A DNA stretch of 34,469 bases, taken from the NCBI RefSeq assembly GCF_001517425.1, contig NZ_FBWL01000147.1, forward strand, positions 1 through 34,469, given 5' to 3'. Of the stretch, positions 1 to 5,984 are shown in pieces. This DNA comes from Clostridium sp. C105KSO13 (GTDB taxonomy: Bacteria; Bacillota; Clostridia; Lachnospirales; Lachnospiraceae). Numbering within the stretch: position 1 is the first letter of the stretch; every line of letters starts with the position of its first letter. Below the pieces are notes generated by a model. That model made no database searches. It was not told the origin of the DNA and saw nothing but the letters and a program-made list of their open reading frames with translations. Position numbers and translations under genes: made by a program.

Positions 1-51
1 GAGCATTGCTTTGGTGCGCCGTCAAGGGTGGCGGACGTTGCCAAGGAATAA
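1..51 (+). CDS. C-terminal end of an unidentified gene (partial)
   Basis: Frame 1 is open from the window edge to a TAA at 49-51 and would encode the last 16 residues of a protein, ending in ADVAKE. A T-rich hairpin terminator follows within 20 bases, which supports a real gene end converging on larB. Too little is visible to name the protein. Confidence 0.4.
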   Translation, partial: EHCFGAPSRVADVAKE

Positions 52-68
52 AATATCTGCAATTTTCA

Positions 69-105
69 AGGTTCTTTTAGAACCTATTTTTTAGGTTCTG
101 TTTTT
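69..105 (+). terminator. Intrinsic terminator between convergent genes
   Basis: Two overlapping palindromes are visible: AGGTTC/GAACCT at 69-85 and AGAACCTA/TAGGTTCT at 79-99. The second is followed by GTTTTT on the plus strand. It would end the partial plus-strand gene. The larB stop lies just beyond on the other strand, where the hairpin lacks a good U-tract. Confidence 0.65.
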
Positions 106-116
106 CATAGGTTACT

Positions 117-866
117 TTACACTACCTGATTGATTCTACCTGCAAGAAATCCTGCACCAAATCCGTTATCAATATTCACCACGGAAACTCCCGATGCGCA
201 GGAATTCAGCATTGACAAAAGTGCAGCAATCCCGCCAAGATTTGCCCCATATCCTACGCTGGTGGGTACTGCTATAACCGGACAGGATACAAGACCCCCA
301 ATTACGCTGGCAAGTGCACCTTCCATGCCCGCAACAGCAATGACAACACGGGCCGATGTCAGTACATCCAGATTCGAAAGCAGACGGTGCAGCCCTGCAA
401 CCCCCACATCGTAGAGCCGGGTCACCTGGTTTCCCAACACCTCCGCTGTCAGTGCGGCCTCTTCGCATACCGCCATATCACTTGTGCCTCCACTGGCAAC
501 GACGATATCGCCCGTCTTTTCTTTTTCAGAATCCCGGTTTACAATACCCAATTGGGGAATGGGATGATATTCAAGCTGGCACTGCTTCTCCAAAATCGCA
601 GCTGCTTTGGACGAAAGCCGGGTCACCAGAATATCCTTTGCACCATTCTTCAGCATTCTGTCTACAATACCGCAGATCTGCCCGGCAGTCTTGCCCATAC
701 CGTAAATAACCTCCGGTACACCCTGCCGTACCCCCCGGTGATTATCAATCTTTGCATATCCCAGGTCTTCGAAAGGGGCTGTCCTTAAGTGGGTGAGGGC
801 TTCGTCAGGAGACACTCTCCCCTCCTTTACTTTGTTCAGCATTTCGAGTATATCTTTTTGGTTCAT
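117..866 (-). CDS. larB: LarB, nickel-pincer cofactor biosynthesis protein (NaAD carboxylase/hydrolase)
   Basis: LarB carboxylates the pyridinium ring of nicotinic acid adenine dinucleotide and hydrolyses the phosphoanhydride, the first step in making the nickel-pincer nucleotide of lactate racemase-type enzymes. The 249-aa length fits the family. The C-terminal half is PurE-like and contains the SGGTSDMAVCEEA stretch (about residues 125-137), the DVGVAGLHR segment and a Gly/Ala-rich VAGMEGALASVIGGL region. The start is preceded by AAGGAGC at good spacing. It is the last gene of an operon with an Fe-B12-type ABC importer, which suggests metal supply for the cofactor. No larC or larE is seen in the window. 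Family assignment is firm; the link to nickel uptake is inference. Confidence 0.92.
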   Translation of the reverse strand: MNQKDILEMLNKVKEGRVSPDEALTHLRTAPFEDLGYAKIDNHRGVRQGVPEVIYGMGKTAGQICGIVDRMLKNGAKDILVTRLSSKAAAILEKQCQLEYHPIPQLGIVNRDSEKEKTGDIVVASGGTSDMAVCEEAALTAEVLGNQVTRLYDVGVAGLHRLLSNLDVLTSARVVIAVAGMEGALASVIGGLVSCPVIAVPTSVGYGANLGGIAALLSMLNSCASGVSVVNIDNGFGAGFLAGRINQVV

Positions 867-887
867 AAAAACGCTCCTTCTGTAAAA

Positions 888-1916
888 TCATTTTAACTTA
901 TTTGTATTTTCTCCTGCAGCGGGGTAAAATGCTTCAGACAGCTTTTCCACCGTATAAGCCAATCTGTCGCCCGGCAGCACACTCTCAAGATCAATCGTTG
1001 CAAAACGCTCGTTCTTTACACAGGAAAGCTTGGAAAGCACATCATTGGCCTTAATTTCTTCAATCTTCTCTTCCACCGAGGGGCTGTCATAATCATGAAC
1101 AAGAATAATGTCCGGTTCCCGTGAGAGTGCTTCCTCGTAGCTTACAGTTACCCATGCTTTATCCTCTACATCCTGAAACAGATTTTCTCCGCCCGCCAAT
1201 TCAATAAGCAAAGACTCAAAATTCGTTCCGCTGCAGGTGAATACTCCATCGCTGCCACTGTCATACACAAGGACTTTAAGCGGTTTTTCATTTTTAACCT
1301 TATCCTGTACAGCCTGGATGCGTTCCTCCTGTTCCTTAACATACTCGGCAGTTCTGTCCTCAATTCCGAATACGTTCCCCAGGTCTAGTATTTCCTGATA
1401 CTGTTCTTCCAGGGTTGTGGCTGAATTAATATAGGTCGTCATACCGTAATCTTCCAACTCATCCACATCCAGTCCGTCACCGCCAAACTCCCAGTCAATG
1501 CCATAAACAAAATCCGCCCCGCTGGAAATCACGGCTTCCCTGGTGGCCGAACTGTGATTTATCTCGGGAATAGCTTCTAAGGCCTTGGCATACTCAGGCA
1601 GTGGCCCTCGGCTGTGATTGCGCAGACTTGTTCCCACAATAGAGTCCTCTAGGCCGAGGGCCACCAGCAATTCTGCACAATTGGGACCCAGAGCAAGTAC
1701 TTTCTTAGGCGCTGACTGAACCGTTATTTTACGTCCGTAATTGTCTAAAGTTATTGGGTAGCCGGTATCAGAAACTTGGGCAGCCTTTTTCTGTGCTGAC
1801 ACTTCCGCGCTTTCCCCACTATCACCATCTTTTTCACCAGCCCTGCTCCCACAGCCCGCCAAAGCTGTTAAAATCATTGCTGCACACAACAATGCCACTA
1901 TTATTCTTTTTTTCAT
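888..1916 (-). CDS. ABC transporter substrate-binding lipoprotein, Fe-siderophore/B12 family
   Basis: This 342-aa protein is a periplasmic-binding-protein type II lipoprotein (BtuF/FhuD/FecB superfamily). The signal peptide MKKRIIVALLCAAMILTALAGC ends in a lipobox (LAGC), so it is membrane anchored. After an acidic linker come the family's GRKITV strand, a KKVLALGPN loop and the long connecting helix near EEQYQEILDLGNVFG. I start at the MKK codon because GAGGTAAATAG lies directly upstream; an in-frame upstream extension overlaps the ATPase gene and has no signal-peptide logic. Neighbours are the ATPase upstream and larB downstream. The ligand cannot be read from sequence: iron-siderophore, corrinoid, heme or a nickel chelate are possible, and nickel is favoured only by the larB context. 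Confidence 0.9.
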   Translation of the reverse strand: MKKRIIVALLCAAMILTALAGCGSRAGEKDGDSGESAEVSAQKKAAQVSDTGYPITLDNYGRKITVQSAPKKVLALGPNCAELLVALGLEDSIVGTSLRNHSRGPLPEYAKALEAIPEINHSSATREAVISSGADFVYGIDWEFGGDGLDVDELEDYGMTTYINSATTLEEQYQEILDLGNVFGIEDRTAEYVKEQEERIQAVQDKVKNEKPLKVLVYDSGSDGVFTCSGTNFESLLIELAGGENLFQDVEDKAWVTVSYEEALSREPDIILVHDYDSPSVEEKIEEIKANDVLSKLSCVKNERFATIDLESVLPGDRLAYTVEKLSEAFYPAAGENTNKLK

Positions 1917-1939
1917 ACTATTTACCTCGCTTTCCTTCT

Positions 1940-2716
1940 TTATACATAAACGTTTGCCGGCAAAAAGGTGATGGACACCTTCCCTGTAAGAGGGTGAATC
2001 GACGTATCGCAATGAACTCCATAAATTTCATAGATGTTTTTCGGCGTAAGAACTTCCTCAGGGGTCCCCTCTAGTACAATTTTCCCGTCTTTTAGCACAT
2101 AAATCCGATCGCAGTAGAGGGCTGCCATATTCAAATCATGAATAGCTGACAGTACGGTTACCTCTAATCTTTTCACAAAATCAAACACCTGCATCTGGTA
2201 GCTGATATCCAAATGATTTGTCGGTTCATCTAAAATGAGAAAATCACTTTCCTGGGCGATAACCCTTGCAATAATGACTCTCTGCTTTTCTCCTCCGGAG
2301 AGCTGGCGGTAACTTCGCCTGGCCATAGACTCCATACCCACATGTTCCAGCGCATGATTTGTAATCTTCCTGTCATACTCATTATCAATCTCAAAAAGTT
2401 TCTTGTGGGGCGTCCGTCCCATTGCAGCAATCTCTTCTACGGTAAAGTCAAAGGGTACCTCGTTCTCTTGGCCTACAACTCCCATTTTTAGTGCAGCTCT
2501 TTTATGGCTCATGGAAAAGAGATCTTCATTGTCCAGAACAGCTGTCCCCTCGTTCGGAGTGAGGGCACGGTAAATATTCTTTAGTAAAGTAGATTTCCCG
2601 CTGCCGTTTGGTCCTATCACTCCGACAAACTCGCCCTTGTTTACGTAAAGCGAGATAGAATCCACTGCCTCCTTCTCTCCATAGGAAAAGGTTATGTTGT
2701 TTACGTTTAGCTTCAT
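1940..2716 (-). CDS. ABC transporter ATP-binding protein, FecE/BtuD type
   Basis: This 258-aa ATPase energises the importer formed with the FecCD permease and lipoprotein in the same operon. Walker A is GPNGSGKST (about residues 35-43). The signature is LSGGEKQRVIIARVIA, Walker B is DFLILDEPTNHLD, and the H-loop lies in SAIHDLNMA. The C-terminal tail beyond the ATPase core is short, as is usual for FepC-like proteins. AAGGAG sits 7 bases before the ATG. The gene begins 39 bases after the permease stop and ends 23 bases before the lipoprotein start, indicating one transcript. Substrate is unknown. Confidence 0.93.
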   Translation of the reverse strand: MKLNVNNITFSYGEKEAVDSISLYVNKGEFVGVIGPNGSGKSTLLKNIYRALTPNEGTAVLDNEDLFSMSHKRAALKMGVVGQENEVPFDFTVEEIAAMGRTPHKKLFEIDNEYDRKITNHALEHVGMESMARRSYRQLSGGEKQRVIIARVIAQESDFLILDEPTNHLDISYQMQVFDFVKRLEVTVLSAIHDLNMAALYCDRIYVLKDGKIVLEGTPEEVLTPKNIYEIYGVHCDTSIHPLTGKVSITFLPANVYV

Positions 2717-2755
2717 AAGTCTGCTCCTTCTTTATGTTTAACAGCCATATATTTA

Positions 2756-3826
2756 CTAATTAACCCTGTTTTTGCGCCTCAGGAGAAATATAAATAAGGG
2801 GCCGCCGATAATAGCAGTCAGAATCCCTACAGGCAGTTCCTCCGGAGCAATCAGCATTCTGGCAAGAACATCTACCCAAACCACCAGTATACCTCCCAGC
2901 AGCGCTGAAACCGGCAGTACCCTGCGGTGGTCCCCGCCCACAAGCAGGCGGGTGAAATGGGGAACCATTAAGCCCACAAAACCGATAGTTCCGCTGACTG
3001 CAATTGTAACCCCTGACATAAGAGAAGCCACGAGGATCAGAAGCTTTTGTAGTCTCTTAACATTTATCCCCAGTGATCCGGCATTTTCTTCCCCTAAAAG
3101 CAAAAGGTTCAATCCCCGGTAATTTATCGTAAGAATTACCATGCATACCAGCAGAACAATAAGCGGCAGTTTCAGATAGCCCCATTTCGCACCTGCAAGG
3201 CTTCCCGACATCCAAAAAGTAGCATTGTGGAGTCCCAATGCATTTGGTGCGCTTAGAGTTATAACACGGGTTACACCATCCATAATCATGGAAATGGCAA
3301 CACCGGACAGCAGCAGCTGGGCTATATTAATGCGTCCGTGCACCCTTGATAGAGAATATACGGCAATTATAGTAGCAACAGCTCCAATGAATGCACTGAT
3401 GGACAGCGAGTACTTTCCTAAAAATGAAAACGCACCGAACAGCATACCAAGAGTTGCTGCGGCCGATGCCCCGGAGGATACACCAAGGATAAACGGATCT
3501 GCCAGCTGATTTCGGACTAACGCCTGCATCGCAACTCCGATTACTGACAGAGATGCACCAACTACCATTCCTAAGCAGACCCGGGGAAGTCTAAGACCAA
3601 CTACAATATTCTCATCGACCTGCTGCCATGTGTGTGGTATTTCATCCCCGATTCCAGGTATTTTACTCATCAAAATTCTGGCGGTATTTCCAGGTGATAC
3701 GTAAACGGGACCAAGCCCAAGGCATAATACCACTGAAATAATGGAAATAATCGCTAACAGTAAAATTATACCCTTCATATCAGGTTTTTTGTGGTTAAAA
3801 AATCCTTTGCATGCAGTAAACTTCAT
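2756..3826 (-). CDS. FecCD-family ABC transporter permease
   Basis: This 356-aa integral membrane protein belongs to the FecCD/BtuC family of type II importers for iron-siderophores, heme and cobalamin. The N-terminal anchor starts at GIILLLAIISIIS. Family segments include LRLPRV, the GVAMQALVRNQLADPFILGVSSGA region (about 95-120) and the C-terminal FVGLMVPHFTRLLVGGDHR motif. About nine to ten hydrophobic helices are present. GGGAG precedes the ATG. A perfect intrinsic terminator lies immediately upstream in its leader, so expression of this gene and those downstream is probably controlled by attenuation. A single permease gene implies a homodimer. Transported ligand is not determinable here. 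Confidence 0.93.
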   Translation of the reverse strand: MKFTACKGFFNHKKPDMKGIILLLAIISIISVVLCLGLGPVYVSPGNTARILMSKIPGIGDEIPHTWQQVDENIVVGLRLPRVCLGMVVGASLSVIGVAMQALVRNQLADPFILGVSSGASAAATLGMLFGAFSFLGKYSLSISAFIGAVATIIAVYSLSRVHGRINIAQLLLSGVAISMIMDGVTRVITLSAPNALGLHNATFWMSGSLAGAKWGYLKLPLIVLLVCMVILTINYRGLNLLLLGEENAGSLGINVKRLQKLLILVASLMSGVTIAVSGTIGFVGLMVPHFTRLLVGGDHRRVLPVSALLGGILVVWVDVLARMLIAPEELPVGILTAIIGGPLFIFLLRRKNRVN

Positions 3827-3847
3827 GTCGCTCCCTTTTATTTTTGC

Positions 3848-3891
3848 AAAAAAAGACTGCAGCCCTGCGATTCGGCAGGTTTTGCAGTCTT
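3848..3891 (-). terminator. Intrinsic terminator in the leader of the FecCD operon
   Basis: On the minus strand AAGACTGCA pairs with TGCAGTCTT, and an inner CCTGC/GCAGG stem continues the helix. A run of seven U follows, 20 bases before the permease ATG. Since genes of the same operon lie on both sides, this is best read as a regulated terminator. A second copy of AAGACTGC upstream in the leader (3982-3989) could pair with the 3' arm and act as antiterminator. Confidence 0.8.
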
Positions 3892-4047
3892 CTTGATTGC
3901 GTTTCTTATAGTCTTTTATTTCTTCTCATGGAAAGTTTTTAATACTATCCAGGTGAACGTCTGCACTGCATTACTGCAACGGCAGTCTTACCGCTTATCA
4001 CTCATTTGCGAGTGTACGCCACTTCATGCGGCTATAAGCATCGTCAG
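3892..4047 (-). promoter_or_regulatory. Candidate cis-regulatory RNA (riboswitch-like leader) upstream of the FecCD transporter
   Basis: The 155 bases between the DUF3842 stop and the terminator stem fold by eye on the minus strand as a three-way junction. The closing stem is GCTTAT/ATAAGC (4034-4039 with 3993-3998). Inside it are GCCGC-ATGAA-GTGGC and CACTC-GCAAAT-GAGTG. The junction is followed by AAGACTGC (3982-3989), identical to the 5' arm of the downstream terminator, and by ACTGC-CGTT-GCAGT. This gives two mutually exclusive pairings for the terminator 3' arm, as in transcription-attenuating riboswitches. I could not match it to the cobalamin, NiCo, Moco, FMN, SAM, THF or purine consensus from memory. 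The ligand would be expected to be a metal or the transported compound, which is inference. Confidence 0.6.
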
Positions 4048-4452
4048 TTAAGACAGCTGTTTAATCTGAGCAGTAATCAGCTTTATATATTCATTCAGTG
4101 ATTGTTCCCGGACGCCTACGACCTGAGTGTTGCAGCGTGTGGAAGGAAGGAGTATCTTTTTGCCCCTGCTTTGTCCGACAGCTGTTGCCATGGCAGGAGT
4201 TATTTCACCATGCAGGGCATCAGCAACAATAATTCCTATGGGACCGATAATATAATCTGCATCCCGGCAATTGACTATAACGGCGTTCTCGCCTGTTGCC
4301 CCCGCAGCAGGCCTGGAACTAAGCATGGCACCTGTTGCAGAACTATTCGTTCCGACGGCAATAATATCTGCAGAAATGTGAGCGGCCAGCAGCTCTTGAA
4401 TGACTGCAGCTCCCATCTTCCCCCCTTGTCCATCAATTACAACAATTTTCAT
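4048..4452 (-). CDS. DUF3842 family protein
   Basis: A 134-aa protein of the DUF3842 family, found in Clostridia. It opens with a Rossmann-like beta strand and glycine loop (MKIVVIDGQGGKMG), followed by a region rich in small residues, a VNCRDADYIIGPIGIIVADALHGEITPAM segment split here only for reference, and a C-terminal helix. The function is not established. It is the first gene of the operon with the ABC importer and larB, has its own consensus promoter, and AGGAGAG precedes the ATG. The position suggests a role in metal homeostasis or sensing, but nothing in the sequence proves it. Confidence 0.85.
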   Translation of the reverse strand: MKIVVIDGQGGKMGAAVIQELLAAHISADIIAVGTNSSATGAMLSSRPAAGATGENAVIVNCRDADYIIGPIGIIVADALHGEITPAMATAVGQSRGKKILLPSTRCNTQVVGVREQSLNEYIKLITAQIKQLS

Positions 4453-4495
4453 ATAGTCAGACTCTCCTAATTCTGTGATTCAATATAACATTCGA

Positions 4496-4524
4496 ATTAT
4501 AGCACAGTATTACATGTTTAGCAA
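4496..4524 (-). promoter_or_regulatory. Sigma-70-type promoter of the DUF3842-ABC-larB operon
   Basis: The minus strand carries TTGCTA (4519-4524), a 17-base spacer and TATAAT (4496-4501), with TGC just before the -10 giving an extended -10. It lies 44 bases upstream of the DUF3842 start codon. Confidence 0.7.
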
Positions 4525-4557
4525 ACAAAAACTTAGTGTTAATAAGGGAAGCTATTT

Positions 4558-5343
4558 TTATACAATCGCACTTCCCCCGTCAACAATAACAAACTGCCCC
4601 TGTACATAGCTGGAGGCATCACTGGAGAAATAAAGAATCGTACCGTTTAATTCTCCATGTTTACCAGGACGTCCTGCCGGATTCGAGTAATTATAGGACT
4701 TAAGAAATTCATCGGATTTAAACAGAGTGCCGCTTGTCATCTCACTTTCAAAAAGTCCGGGGCCTACAGCATTTACGGTAATTCCGTACCTCGCATATGA
4801 TGCTGCCATACCTTTTGTCAATCCCAGGACTGCAGATTTGGATGCATTATAAGAATGCCTGATAAACAGATCTGCTTTGTCCGCTATAACTGCGTTGATA
4901 GATGCAATGTTAACAATCTTTCCATATCCTTTTTCCTTCATATGTGGTACCACATACTTACTGGCAAGGAAAATGCCTTTAACATTTGTGTTAAAAGATT
5001 TATCCCAATCTTCTACAGTCATACTGTCTACGCCGCCTCTTACCGCTACTCCGGCATTATTCAGCAGAATATCAATATGACCAAAAGCTTCCATAACCTT
5101 TGCGATGGCTGCCTTTACGCTTTCTTCCTCTGTGACATCACAGGCTGCTGTTATTGCCTTTCTGCCTGTCTTTTCAATCTCCGCTTTTACAGCCTCCAGC
5201 TTTTCCGCTCTTCTTGCAAGCAATGCCACATCCGCCCCTGCCTCTGCATAAGCAAGTGCCGCATCCGCTCCAAGACCTGAACTTGCACCTGTTACCACCG
5301 CTACTTTTCCTGTTAGATCAAATAAATCAGCCATGTCCTTCAT
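4558..5343 (-). CDS. SDR-family NAD(P)-dependent oxidoreductase
   Basis: A 261-aa classical short-chain dehydrogenase/reductase. The cofactor motif TGASSGLG is at about residues 18-25, NNAG at 91-94, and the catalytic YNASK with an upstream Ser (VNIASINA) is present. The overall layout resembles gluconate 5-dehydrogenase or 2-deoxygluconate 3-dehydrogenase-like SDRs with the C-terminal QFVIVDGGSAIV, but substrate is uncertain. Start choice is ambiguous: AGGAGG lies only 2 bases before the first ATG and 11 before the in-frame ATG of MADLF, at 5334. It is followed by the DUF3842 operon promoter, with no clear terminator between them. Confidence 0.9.
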   Translation of the reverse strand: MKDMADLFDLTGKVAVVTGASSGLGADAALAYAEAGADVALLARRAEKLEAVKAEIEKTGRKAITAACDVTEEESVKAAIAKVMEAFGHIDILLNNAGVAVRGGVDSMTVEDWDKSFNTNVKGIFLASKYVVPHMKEKGYGKIVNIASINAVIADKADLFIRHSYNASKSAVLGLTKGMAASYARYGITVNAVGPGLFESEMTSGTLFKSDEFLKSYNYSNPAGRPGKHGELNGTILYFSSDASSYVQGQFVIVDGGSAIV

Positions 5344-5407
5344 ATCCTCCTTGATATTGTTATTTTAATATCATTCTACACTTCTTTTCGTAAAACGTCT
5401 ATGAAAA

Positions 5408-5727
5408 TTATCCGCCTGTACTGAATTTTATACAATATTTCTTCCGCAGCACTCCTTCACACAGAGCAATCGCCTTCTCGTACTCCCCCTTCTTTATCCA
5501 TTCCAAAACCTGATGATAGGGATGTCTGAATTCTTCAGGTATCTGCGCAACCCTTTGGGCAGCATCCGGATTGGACTCTTTCTGCAAATATTCGTAAGCT
5601 TCTCTGATTTTTTTAAATTTTTCTGTTCCTCTTCCGGACGGTACTGCCTTACAAGCCTAAAATATGCTCTCTTTACCACCTGTTTGTCTGCACCGGGTTC
5701 AAGGTGCAGTACTTTATATGGATCCAT
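5408..5727 (-). pseudogene. J-domain (DnaJ-like) protein, frameshifted at an A5-U3-A7 run
   Basis: The frame starting MDPYKVLHLEPGA has the helix I-II pattern of a J-domain (ADKQVVKRAYFRLVRQYRPE), with RPE at the usual HPD site. At 5608-5622 the reading frame is lost. The -1 frame continues with KKIREAYEYLQ, then IPEEFRHPYHQVLEWIKKG, to a TAA at 5408-5410. Together they give about 106 aa. The zero-frame codons at the junction read A AAU UUA followed by an A-run, a canonical -1 slippery heptamer. Slippage, or one added A in the A7 tract, restores the frame without changing alignment length. It could also be a genuine one-base deletion or a sequencing error. The upstream Hsp70 scrap favours decay of a chaperone pair. 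Confidence 0.75.
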
Positions 5728-5748
5728 AAAATGTCTCCTTTCATGCAG

Positions 5749-5970
5749 TCAGTATCTCTTCCACCTCAACGCTATCCTATCAATATCAGACTCCGTATAG
5801 CCACTGTCAGACAATGCAGTTTCTATCGGCCTTTTTGTCAGTTCAACCAGATCTGCGGTCATCTCCTCGAACATCCCGACCGTAATTGTTTCCTCCAGGG
5901 TTACAGGTGTTTCACCTGACACCGCAAGACGCTTTGTGCTAAAAAACAATATACCACATCTCCCGATCAA
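5749..5970 (-). pseudogene. Remnant of an Hsp70 (DnaK-like) gene
   Basis: The segment encodes TVGMFEEMTADLVELTKRPIETALSDSGYTESDIDRI. This matches the part of the Hsp70 nucleotide-binding domain just before the VGGSTRIP motif (FEELxADLxxRTxxPVxxALxDAGLxxxDID). The motif itself is missing and the frame ends after ALRWKRY. The apparent start (TTG) lies only 15 bases from the end of the preceding ABC gene, so both ends of Hsp70 are gone. A J-domain gene follows directly, the usual partner, so the pair was once an Hsp70/J-protein cassette. This is inferred from remembered family motifs, not a database match. Confidence 0.7.
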
Positions 5971-5984
5971 CTAAGATTAAATCA

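Noticed and set aside
1917-2012. Longer N-terminus for the binding lipoprotein
   Set aside because: It overlaps the ATPase gene and would bury the signal peptide.
3892-4047. Cobalamin or NiCo riboswitch identity for the leader
   Set aside because: The B12 box (GCCACTG) and the GGGACAG-type cores of NiCo RNAs are absent, so no known class is claimed.
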